Part shown: positions 8,345 through 16,069 of the stretch, one piece after another
Layout of the letters: every line of letters starts with the position of its first letter
How positions within the stretch are numbered: position 1 is the stretch's first letter
Assembly: GCF_042651785.1 (NCBI RefSeq)
Contig: NZ_JBHSEC010000022.1
Location: forward strand, 62,001 to 126,000
Source of the DNA: Chungangia koreensis
GTDB lineage: Bacteria > Bacillota > Bacilli > Bacillales_A > Planococcaceae
Direction of reading: 5' to 3'
Length of the DNA: 64,000 nucleotides
The notes under the pieces: model-generated
Database searches by the model: none
What the model was told of the DNA's origin: nothing
Seen by the model: only the letters and a program-made list of their open reading frames with translations
Made by a program: the position numbers and the translations under genes

Positions 8345-8373
8345 TTATTTCCTCCTAAAATTAGGCGTATAAT
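8345..8373 (+). promoter_or_regulatory. Probable sigma-A promoter of selD-mnmH
   Basis: TATAAT at 8368-8373 lies 17 bases after TTATTT (8345-8350). The -10 is consensus and the -35 is weak. It lies downstream of the terminator at 8292-8324, so selD can be transcribed independently of that element. Confidence 0.5.
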
Positions 8374-8412
8374 GAAGATAAAAGAAGATTCCACGTAGAA
8401 AGGTCGATCGAT

Positions 8413-9462
8413 ATGACACAAATGGATACGGTTAAATTGACATCCTTAACGACGAAAGGGGGATGTGGCTGTAAGATTGGACCATCGGATCTCTCGGAAG
8501 TGATGAAGATGCTTCCCCCTCAACCAAAGAACCCAAACTTGCTTGTCGGATTGGAGACGAGCGATGACTCGGGTGTCTATCAACTGACAGAGGATTTGGC
8601 TATTGTGCAAACAGTAGATTTCTTTACTCCAATTGTTGATGATCCATATGATTTCGGACAGGTAGCAGCGACAAATGCCATTAGTGATATTTATGCGATG
8701 GGTGGAAAACCCTTAACGGCTTTGAATATAGTGGCGTTTCCGATCAGCAAATTAGATAAGAGTATCTTAGCTGATATATTACGAGGAGCATCGGATAAGC
8801 TAAAAGAGGCGGGAGTTACTCTAGTAGGCGGTCATTCCATTGATGATGCTGAACCGAAATTCGGATTGGCTGTGACAGGAGTTGTAAATCCTAAAAACGT
8901 GAAAACGAATGCTGCTGCGCAATCGGGAGATAAACTCATTTTGACAAAGCCGATCGGTGTCGGTATTATGACGACTGCATTGAAGCGGGGATTATTGGAT
9001 GAAAGTCAAATTGCACGTGTAACGAAAGTAATGACAACATTGAATAAGTCTGCGGCAGAAGCAATGGAGCCGTTCGACGTTCATGCGTGTACGGATGTGA
9101 CGGGCTTTGGACTCTTAGGTCACGCTACTGAAATGGCAGTAGGTGCAAATGCTGGCCTTCGGATTTATCGGGACCAGGTTCCAGTATTAGAAGGTTCACG
9201 TGAGCTTGCAGACCAGGGAGTCCTTCCAGGAGGCTCGAAAAATAATTATTTGCATGTCCGAGATATGGTGACATTCCCGGAGGATATGGAATTGACCGAT
9301 CAATACTTATTATGTGATGCTGTCACCTCCGGAGGACTTCTTATAAGTGTTGGTGAAGGAGATGCAAAACACCTATTAGAAAAGCTTAAAGAATCCGGTT
9401 TAGAAGCTGCAATTATTGGTGAAGTTATAATCAACGGAAAAGGTCATGTTTTTGTAGAATAG
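8413..9462 (+). CDS. selD: Selenide, water dikinase (selenophosphate synthetase), Cys form
   Basis: A 349-residue AIR-synthase-fold enzyme making selenophosphate from selenide and ATP. The glycine-rich N-terminus TTKGGCGCKIGP holds the catalytic Cys18 (Sec in some orthologues) and Lys21, equivalent to E. coli Cys17/Lys20. Metal/ATP-binding aspartates are seen in QTVDFFTP and GGHSIDD, and CTDVTGFGLLGHA is the typical AIRS motif. It is followed 27 bp later by mnmH with its own GGAGG site, so the pair forms an operon supplying selenium for tRNA 2-selenouridine. No selA, selB or selC is in the window. Confidence 0.95.
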   Translation: MTQMDTVKLTSLTTKGGCGCKIGPSDLSEVMKMLPPQPKNPNLLVGLETSDDSGVYQLTEDLAIVQTVDFFTPIVDDPYDFGQVAATNAISDIYAMGGKPLTALNIVAFPISKLDKSILADILRGASDKLKEAGVTLVGGHSIDDAEPKFGLAVTGVVNPKNVKTNAAAQSGDKLILTKPIGVGIMTTALKRGLLDESQIARVTKVMTTLNKSAAEAMEPFDVHACTDVTGFGLLGHATEMAVGANAGLRIYRDQVPVLEGSRELADQGVLPGGSKNNYLHVRDMVTFPEDMELTDQYLLCDAVTSGGLLISVGEGDAKHLLEKLKESGLEAAIIGEVIINGKGHVFVE

Positions 9463-9489
9463 AAGAATCGTCCTTTTGGAGGCGGCATT

Positions 9490-10548
9490 ATGTTCAGCAC
9501 TATTACAGTAGAAGAATTGGTTCCCGTTATGGAAGAGCGGAAGATGACATTGATTGACGTACGTTCCCCGTCAGAGTATGAAGAATTTACAATCCCAGGG
9601 AGTGTGAATATCCCTTTTTTTAGCGATGAAGAACGGGCAGAAATCGGCACGATTTATAAACAAGTGAGTGTGGAAGCGGCAAAAGAGAGAGGGTTGGAAA
9701 TCGTTTCTTCTAAGCTGCCTTCATTCATCAAGGAATTTAAGAATATTGAAGGGGATAAGACGGTGTTTTGCTGGCGCGGTGGCATGCGCAGCAGAACAAC
9801 GGCTACCTTGCTAAGCTTAATGGGAATCCATGTGAATCGCTTGGATGGCGGCATACGGTCCTATCGCCAATGGGTAGTCAGCCAGCTTGAGGAGTTTCCA
9901 GTTAAAAAGGCTTTCGTTTTAAACGGAATGACCGGAACAGGAAAAACGAAAATATTGAGGGCGCTTCAGGATGAAGGGTATCCGGTGATCGATCTTGAAG
10001 GGATGGCAAATCATCGTGGGTCCATATTTGGCCATATCGGTTCAAATCCGAACACTCAAAAGAAATTCGATTCGTTACTTATTCAAAGACTTCGTGAACT
10101 TCAAGAAGCACCGTATGTTCTCTTTGAAGCTGAAAGCCGCAGGATCGGGAAGGTTTACATCGCTCCCTTTTTAACAGTAATGAAGCAGGAAAGTACTCAA
10201 ATTATTATCGAAATGCCGATGGAGGCCCGAGTAGCTGAAATTTTGGAAGATTATCGGCCATGGGAATTTCATGAACAATGCAAGGAAGCATTTTCGCTTA
10301 TCAAATCCCGAATTCATACCCCGATCGCCAAAGAGATTGAAGATCAGCTCAACACAGGAGAGTACTCATCCGCAATTCAAAACCTACTTCAACACTATTA
10401 TGATGCTCGATATACGCATTCCTCTCTGCAATATCCGGAGGAAAATAAGATCGTAGTAAAAGCTAACTCGATTGAGGAAGCGATTGAAGCCATTAAACGA
10501 CATATACACAGAGTTGCAAACTCTGACCAAGTCCGTTTCTCCATTTAG
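9490..10548 (+). CDS. mnmH: tRNA 2-selenouridine synthase
   Basis: A 352-residue two-domain enzyme (SelU/YbbB). Residues 5-130 form a rhodanese domain with Cys94 in FCWRGGMRS; residues 140 onward form a P-loop domain with GMTGTGKT at 146-153. It replaces sulfur by selenium at the wobble 2-thiouridine of tRNAs for Lys, Glu and Gln through a geranylated intermediate, using selenophosphate from SelD. All key motifs are present and the length is normal. It is cotranscribed with selD; a terminator overlaps its stop. Confidence 0.95.
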   Translation: MFSTITVEELVPVMEERKMTLIDVRSPSEYEEFTIPGSVNIPFFSDEERAEIGTIYKQVSVEAAKERGLEIVSSKLPSFIKEFKNIEGDKTVFCWRGGMRSRTTATLLSLMGIHVNRLDGGIRSYRQWVVSQLEEFPVKKAFVLNGMTGTGKTKILRALQDEGYPVIDLEGMANHRGSIFGHIGSNPNTQKKFDSLLIQRLRELQEAPYVLFEAESRRIGKVYIAPFLTVMKQESTQIIIEMPMEARVAEILEDYRPWEFHEQCKEAFSLIKSRIHTPIAKEIEDQLNTGEYSSAIQNLLQHYYDARYTHSSLQYPEENKIVVKANSIEEAIEAIKRHIHRVANSDQVRFSI

Positions 10549-10564
10549 GAGAAGCGGTTTTTTT
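10533..10564 (+). terminator. Terminator of selD-mnmH
   Basis: CCGTTTCTCC (10533-10542) pairs with GGAGAAGCGG (10548-10557) and is followed by seven T residues. The stem overlaps the last codons of mnmH. Confidence 0.85.
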
Positions 10565-10684
10565 GAGTAACTAATACTATTTAACAAATCGGAAAATTGG
10601 TTCTTTCCTCATTTGACTCGAAAAGCTCATAGTACATGCCGATAAAACAGGAGGAATATACGTGTAGTCAGGAGGAAATTAGGA

Positions 10685-12379
10685 TTGAAAAAGTTTACTT
10701 TTAAGAAAATCCAATACAAGATTTTATTTGGGTTCATTTTATTATTTGTACTGGTGTTACTATTAAATTCCGTTACAAGTTTCACTTTGTTGAAATCCAA
10801 TGAACAAACAGAAAAACTGATCAATCAGGAACTTGAACACTTTACAGTAAGCAAGGAGCTTGAAAAAGACCACTCCATGCGAACGAACTTCCTACAGTCC
10901 TATCTTCTTTACGGCGATCAAACGTCTAAAGACTTGTTCTATAGTTTGGAAGAAAAGACTCTCCAATTGGAGGCAAAACTTCTACAACTAAATAACGGTG
11001 ACGAAGCAACAACAAAACTAATCAGTTTGAAAAAAGATTGGTCGGAAATGTCTGAGCTCATGTTCGAATATTACGATTCTGGAAATGTAGATCAAGCGAA
11101 CGATGTCATGGTGTCCGGGATTACACCAATATCCCAACAGATTGTAATGGACCTACAAGATCGTGCACTTAAACAAGAATCTCTTATGAAAGAAATGGGT
11201 GCGGATACAGTAAAAGCGGGTTCCTCTACCTTTATGACAAGCGTCATTCTTACTATTGTTATGATCATTGTCGGAGTGGTTATTGCCATTTTAACCTCAC
11301 AATCCATTACAAGACCTATTAAACTGGTTATGGACAGAATGAAAGCAATTGCTTCCGGTGATATCAGTAAGGAACCACTTCCGGTAAAAACAAAGGATGA
11401 AACGGGTCAGTTAATCGCATCTACGAATGTCATGGCAAGTAATATGCAGCAAATGCTACGTAAAATCGGAGAAGTTTCCGTTACCGTTGCAAAGCAGGGT
11501 GAAGAACTGGCTGCAGCTGCTTTAGAGACAAAAACTGGTGCAACACAGATTACCGCTACCATGCAGGAAATGGCCGGCGGATCTGAAGTTCAAGCGAACA
11601 GTGCAGCCGAGCTTGCTTCAGTCATGGGAATCTTTAGTGAGCGTGTTTCAGAGGCCAATGAAAAAGGCGACCGCGTTCATGACTACTCCACTTCTGTCTT
11701 ATCGATGACATCAACAGGCAGCCAAATGATGGATGAGTCGAAAGAACAAATGGAAACGATAAATGAACTAGTGAAAGATGCTGTTCTAAAAATGGAAGGA
11801 TTGGACGCTGAAACCCAAGAAATTACGCAGTTAGTTTCCGTCATCCAAGATGTAGCAGCCCAAACGAATTTATTGGCATTGAATGCAGCTATTGAAGCTG
11901 CCCGTGCAGGGGAACAAGGAAAAGGATTTGCAGTTGTAGCAGATGAGGTCCGTAAGCTGGCCGAACAAGTATCCAGTTCCGTCACGGATATTACCGAAAT
12001 TGTTACCAAGATTCAAACTGAATCTAACATGGTCGCCAAGTCCTTAAAGGGCGGCTACGCGGAAGTGGAAAAAGGTACTGAACAAATTGCTGAGACAGGA
12101 AATACGCTTAACGAAATTACCTCTTCCGTGACAAGAATGGTAGCTGACATTACAGAGGTTTCCGAAAACCTGACAACACTTGCAGCCAATACACAACAGA
12201 TGAACAACTCAATTGAAGAAATTGCTTCTGTTTCTGAAGAAGCTGCTGCAGGAATGCAACAAGTCGTAGCTACAACAGAACAGGCCGGAGCTTCGATGGA
12301 TCAGATTGCCGCAAGTACAGATGAACTGACAAAACTTGCTGAAGAGCTAAACGGTTTAGTAAAACAATTTAAGATATGA
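10685..12379 (+). CDS. Methyl-accepting chemotaxis protein
   Basis: A 564-residue transmembrane chemoreceptor. TM1 spans about residues 10-38, an extracytoplasmic helical sensor about 39-180 (likely a four-helix bundle), TM2 about 183-206, HAMP about 207-260, then the long signalling coiled coil. The hairpin-tip signature NLLALNAAIEAARAGEQGKG and FAVVADEVRKLAEQV is intact, so it should couple to CheA/CheW. The start is TTG at 10685 after AGGAGG, about 9 bases upstream. The ligand cannot be predicted. It is monocistronic with its own terminator; no che genes are nearby. Confidence 0.93.
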   Translation: MKKFTFKKIQYKILFGFILLFVLVLLLNSVTSFTLLKSNEQTEKLINQELEHFTVSKELEKDHSMRTNFLQSYLLYGDQTSKDLFYSLEEKTLQLEAKLLQLNNGDEATTKLISLKKDWSEMSELMFEYYDSGNVDQANDVMVSGITPISQQIVMDLQDRALKQESLMKEMGADTVKAGSSTFMTSVILTIVMIIVGVVIAILTSQSITRPIKLVMDRMKAIASGDISKEPLPVKTKDETGQLIASTNVMASNMQQMLRKIGEVSVTVAKQGEELAAAALETKTGATQITATMQEMAGGSEVQANSAAELASVMGIFSERVSEANEKGDRVHDYSTSVLSMTSTGSQMMDESKEQMETINELVKDAVLKMEGLDAETQEITQLVSVIQDVAAQTNLLALNAAIEAARAGEQGKGFAVVADEVRKLAEQVSSSVTDITEIVTKIQTESNMVAKSLKGGYAEVEKGTEQIAETGNTLNEITSSVTRMVADITEVSENLTTLAANTQQMNNSIEEIASVSEEAAAGMQQVVATTEQAGASMDQIAASTDELTKLAEELNGLVKQFKI

Positions 12380-12383
12380 TTTA

Positions 12384-12418
12384 AATCCGCTCCCTACTTC
12401 TAAGGGAGCGGATTTTTT
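12384..12418 (+). terminator. Terminator of the chemoreceptor gene
   Basis: AATCCGCTCCC (12384-12394) pairs with GGGAGCGGATT (12404-12414), followed by a T run. Confidence 0.88.
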
Positions 12419-12485
12419 ATCACGTAGCGCAAGTCTCTTAGAAGCGATAAAATGAAAATAGAGTCTATTTTCGGGGAGCAATGAG

Positions 12486-13889
12486 ATGATGACAACGAGA
12501 GAACTGAAGATGCTGCAAAGGGAAGTAACGTTATTAAGGGCTGACGGCAAATATAAAGAGACTATTAACAAAGGGATGGACCTTCTCGAAATCGGAAAAG
12601 AACTAAAGGATCCTAAATCCCAACTAGTTGCATTGCTTAACATTGCAGCTTGCTACTACAGTATCGGTGCAATCGGCGAGGCTTTTGAGTCAATTGATAA
12701 CTACCAGAAAATCTGCTATAAATTTGGCGATTCTGAAGATTACCTGCAGTTATATAACGTTCTTTTTTTGCTCTATGAATATCATAAGGACTATGAACGA
12801 GCGATTGAAACATTAGAAAAGAGCAAAGATCTTGCCCTGAAATTAAAGAAATACAATATCGCAAGTAATGCTTACAGTAATTTAAGTCATGTGTTCATGG
12901 AGAAAGGGAATTTTGCTGGAGCACTAAAAATGGCTAATGCAGGACTTGAAATGGCTAAATTTCATGAACCGGAAAGCCCTCTCTTAGAGTTCCGGGTTAA
13001 ATTGAATATTGCAAAGGCTCTAATTGGAACTAAAGCCTTGGACAAATCAATTGAAATGATTGAACAGATGGTAAAAGAACCGGTATTAGAGGCTAATCCC
13101 AGAGAAATGGCCCAATGCTATATGCTTTACGGTGAATGGTATGCGGCAAATGGAAAAACGGCAGATTCACTCCATTTTTTCGAAAAAGCGAAAGACATTG
13201 TGGAAGGATACAGTGACCATTACCTTCTTAAATCCATTTTGGAAGAAATGATCAGACTTTCAGAAGTAAAGAGGGATTATGAAAGAGGATTCTATTTTCA
13301 AAAAGAATATATATCACTGTTAAAAGATATAAATGAACAGGAATTGTCCAAGAAAGCGTTGAAGCTGGATTTAAAATATAGGCTCTATGAGACAGAAAAA
13401 AGAGCGAATACAGATTCTTTAACGGGAATTTTTAATCGGGAATACATTGAGAATAAAGTGGATGACTGGCTCAAATCAGGGAGTTCCGTAGTATGTATAG
13501 TCTTTGACATCGATGATTTCAAAAAAATCAATGACAATTACGGACATCTATTTGGTGATGAAGTCATACGGAATACAGCTAAAGCATGTAATTCTTTGAT
13601 TGAAAAAGAAGAGTTATTCGGAAGGTATGGCGGAGATGAATTTGTAATTTTGATGAAAGAGTCCACGTTGGAAAAAGGACGAGAAAAGGCTAAATATATT
13701 CAGCAAACGTTGGAGCATTTGCTCGAAGAAAAAGCTGGCACAGCGTTGACTTTACGTACTAGCTTCGGTGTTTCAAGCAGCAGACAAGGGTCAGCAAAAA
13801 CGTTCAAAGAACTCTTCCATCTTGCAGATCAGGCACTTTATAAGGCAAAAATGAACGGGAAAAACCAGATCATGTATGAGTCTCAATAA
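12486..13889 (+). CDS. TPR-repeat diguanylate cyclase (GGDEF)
   Basis: A 467-residue cytosolic protein. Residues about 1-290 are TPR-like helical repeats (for example NIAACYYSIGAIGEAFESID and AYSNLSHVFMEKGNFAGALK). Residues about 305-467 are a GGDEF domain: DSLTGIFNRE, VFDIDDFKKINDNYGH, GRYGGDEFVIL and the closing ADQALYKAKMNGKN. The intact GGDEF predicts c-di-GMP synthesis. The allosteric RxxD I-site expected just before the motif is missing (EKEELFGR is found instead), so product feedback at that site is not expected. The TPR part may bind a peptide or partner. It lies between a chemoreceptor and speD, each with its own signals. Confidence 0.9.
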   Translation: MMTTRELKMLQREVTLLRADGKYKETINKGMDLLEIGKELKDPKSQLVALLNIAACYYSIGAIGEAFESIDNYQKICYKFGDSEDYLQLYNVLFLLYEYHKDYERAIETLEKSKDLALKLKKYNIASNAYSNLSHVFMEKGNFAGALKMANAGLEMAKFHEPESPLLEFRVKLNIAKALIGTKALDKSIEMIEQMVKEPVLEANPREMAQCYMLYGEWYAANGKTADSLHFFEKAKDIVEGYSDHYLLKSILEEMIRLSEVKRDYERGFYFQKEYISLLKDINEQELSKKALKLDLKYRLYETEKRANTDSLTGIFNREYIENKVDDWLKSGSSVVCIVFDIDDFKKINDNYGHLFGDEVIRNTAKACNSLIEKEELFGRYGGDEFVILMKESTLEKGREKAKYIQQTLEHLLEEKAGTALTLRTSFGVSSSRQGSAKTFKELFHLADQALYKAKMNGKNQIMYESQ

Positions 13890-13994
13890 TCCTTTTATCG
13901 CTGTTTTGTCATCGCTTCTTGAGGGTATGATTAAACTTGAACACAATTGTAAAGATTGGGTACATAGAGATCTAATCGTAGGAGGAGTTTCACC

Positions 13995-14804
13995 ATGGCC
14001 CTTACACCTCAGCAGCGTATTGAATTGCATGAGTTTAATAACTTGACGAAGACACTTAGTTTTAATATGTATGACGTTTGCTATACGGAGACAAAAGAAG
14101 AGCGGGAAGCCTATATCGAATATATCGATGACCAATATAATGCAGATCGTCTGACGACCATTCTGAATCATGTCGCTGAAATTATCGGTGCACATGTATT
14201 AAATGTGGCAAAACAAGACTATGTGCCGCAAGGGGCAAGTGTGACCATGCTGGTATCGGAAGGCCCGGTCGTTGAAGTCCCAAAGGAACATTTTGAAGAA
14301 TCCCCCGGCCCACTGCCGGATAATGTCGTACTGCAATTGGACAAAAGCCACATTACGGTCCATACGTATCCTGAGTATCATCCGAATGAAGGAATCAGTA
14401 CATTCCGGGCAGATATTGATGTTTCAACATGCGGGGAGATTTCACCGCTAAAAGCTTTGAATTATTTAATCCATTCCTTTGATACAGACATTATGACGGT
14501 CGATTACCGAGTAAGAGGATTTACCCGGGATATAACAGGCCACAAACTATTCATCGACCATGAGATCAATTCCATACAAAACTTCATTCCTGACGAAGTG
14601 AAAGCGGAATTCGATTTGATTGATGTGAATATTTATCAAGAAAATATCTTCCATACGAAATGTAAGTTAAAGGACTTTGATCTGAATAATTATTTGTTCG
14701 GGAAGAAGAAAGAAGATCTTTCACCCGACCAACAAGAAGAGATTGCTCAAAAATTGAAAATGGAAATGGATGAAATTTTTTACGGGAAGAACATAATCGA
14801 TTAA
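13995..14804 (+). CDS. speD: S-adenosylmethionine decarboxylase proenzyme, long (E. coli-like) form
   Basis: A 269-residue pyruvoyl enzyme making decarboxylated SAM for spermidine synthesis. The self-cleavage region LDKSHITVHTYPEYHP matches the E. coli SpeD site (KSHICVHTYPE); Ser118 would become the pyruvoyl group. The strong AGGAGG at 13980-13985 fixes the start at 13995. Length and sequence match the class 1A enzymes typical of proteobacteria rather than the 120-130-residue SpeD of B. subtilis. speE was not seen nearby. A terminator is shared with the convergent lipoprotein gene. Confidence 0.92.
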   Translation: MALTPQQRIELHEFNNLTKTLSFNMYDVCYTETKEEREAYIEYIDDQYNADRLTTILNHVAEIIGAHVLNVAKQDYVPQGASVTMLVSEGPVVEVPKEHFEESPGPLPDNVVLQLDKSHITVHTYPEYHPNEGISTFRADIDVSTCGEISPLKALNYLIHSFDTDIMTVDYRVRGFTRDITGHKLFIDHEINSIQNFIPDEVKAEFDLIDVNIYQENIFHTKCKLKDFDLNNYLFGKKKEDLSPDQQEEIAQKLKMEMDEIFYGKNIID

Positions 14805-14855
14805 ACGAGGAGATTCCTAAATAACCATTCCTCTTCAGAAGTCCATAAAAAGGAA

Positions 14856-14896
14856 GGAGCCTGCTTTCAATACTAAGCAGGCTCCCTCTTTTGCAT
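14856..14896. terminator. Terminator between speD and the convergent lipoprotein gene
   Basis: GGAGCCTGCTT (14856-14866) pairs with AAGCAGGCTCC (14875-14885), followed by a T-rich run on the plus strand. The minus-strand gene stop at 14910 is close enough to use it too. Confidence 0.82.
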
Positions 14897-14909
14897 TTTT
14901 AATTGATAT

Positions 14910-15995
14910 TTATTTTTCAGAAGCGGTTATTCCACTTGGTTCGTTTTCTTTATGTGTCAACAATTCCATAGGAATAATATCTCCATAAGTCAAATCTTCC
15001 TCGTAAAAGGCACTGAAATCCGTTTCAAAGAAAGTTGGTGACTTTTCCCATTCTTCCTTCGGCAATGTTACAACAAATGTACCGTCCTTTTTGGGGATTG
15101 TTACTGAGTACTCTACATCCTTATCGACATCTAAGCCGATCAATGTACCTTTATATACTGCTCCAGGAGCCGTCTTTGCAACCAATGTAGGAGGCGAATC
15201 CTGAATGATTGTACCTTCTTTAGGGAGGGTGATTTGGATATCAACCCCTATATCCTCAGGGAATAAAAATGCCTTATTGTTAGGGAGTGTATACTTGAGT
15301 CCATTATAGTGTACGTAGAAGTAATGATTTTCATCATCTTCAGGCAAGTAATACATTGCATATTCACCGTTTTCATTACTTGGATCTGACATTGAAAATC
15401 CTTCAACGCCATCTCTCCGAAGGTTTACAGTAGCTCCTTCAACGGGATTGCCGTCAGCGTCTTTGACATTCCCGGCAACTCGGTATTTAGAAGGTCCGAA
15501 TGATGGATATTCCTGATTTTCTTCCATAATAGCACGTGCATGTACTTCAACAAGATCAGTATTTTCTTCAGAAGCTACCACTTTGTCTATAGCAAGGGGA
15601 AATTGCACGCTTAATTGTTCTTTTGTGCCTACAAGTGATTTTGCGGTTTCTTCATCAATTGATTCCCCGTTAATCGTTGCTTCATTAACAGATACTACCT
15701 CAATGTTTTTTACATCTAAAACACTTCGGTCTACATTGAAATGAAACTCACCGTTTTCATCGGTTTCAATTGTTCGTTTGTTTGATATTTGTACATTGGC
15801 ACCGACTACTGGGTTCTCGCCTACTAACAATTTTCCTTTTACTTCTTCGTAATGTGAATGATCCATTTCCCAGTTGGCTATTGTTAGAGCGTCATTGCTT
15901 AATTCTAAGGAAGGTTCTCCAATTTCGTCGTTACAAGCAGTTAAGACAATTGCCAAAACCAAGGCTACCAATAGTAAAGATATTTTTTTCATCAT
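14910..15995 (-). CDS. Lipoprotein with two carboxypeptidase-regulatory-like domains
   Basis: A 361-residue surface lipoprotein. Residues 1-21 form a lipoprotein signal with lipobox LTAC (Cys21). Two beta-sandwich domains of the CarboxypepD_reg type are visible, at about residues 54-100 (VKGKLLVGENPVVGANVQIS, then TDENGEFHF) and about 170-235 (VAGNVKDADGNPVEGATVNL, then NENGEYAMYYLP). The remaining C-terminal part is beta-rich and unassigned. AAGGAG precedes tandem ATG codons; either may be used. It lies 74 bp downstream of the quinoprotein gene on the same strand with no clear terminator between, so the two are likely cotranscribed. A carbohydrate-binding or structural role is possible; no catalytic motif is seen. 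Confidence 0.75.
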   Translation of the reverse strand: MMKKISLLLVALVLAIVLTACNDEIGEPSLELSNDALTIANWEMDHSHYEEVKGKLLVGENPVVGANVQISNKRTIETDENGEFHFNVDRSVLDVKNIEVVSVNEATINGESIDEETAKSLVGTKEQLSVQFPLAIDKVVASEENTDLVEVHARAIMEENQEYPSFGPSKYRVAGNVKDADGNPVEGATVNLRRDGVEGFSMSDPSNENGEYAMYYLPEDDENHYFYVHYNGLKYTLPNNKAFLFPEDIGVDIQITLPKEGTIIQDSPPTLVAKTAPGAVYKGTLIGLDVDKDVEYSVTIPKKDGTFVVTLPKEEWEKSPTFFETDFSAFYEEDLTYGDIIPMELLTHKENEPSGITASEK

Positions 15996-16069
15996 TTAAC
16001 TCCTTATCAGTAAAAAAGGGCAGCAGAAGTAAATCCTGCCGCCCCATTTTATTTTAAATGTTCAACACA

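Noticed and set aside
11683..12009. 108-codon antisense frame within the chemoreceptor gene
   Set aside because: It is serine/threonine-rich shadow coding opposite the conserved signalling domain, with no ribosome site.
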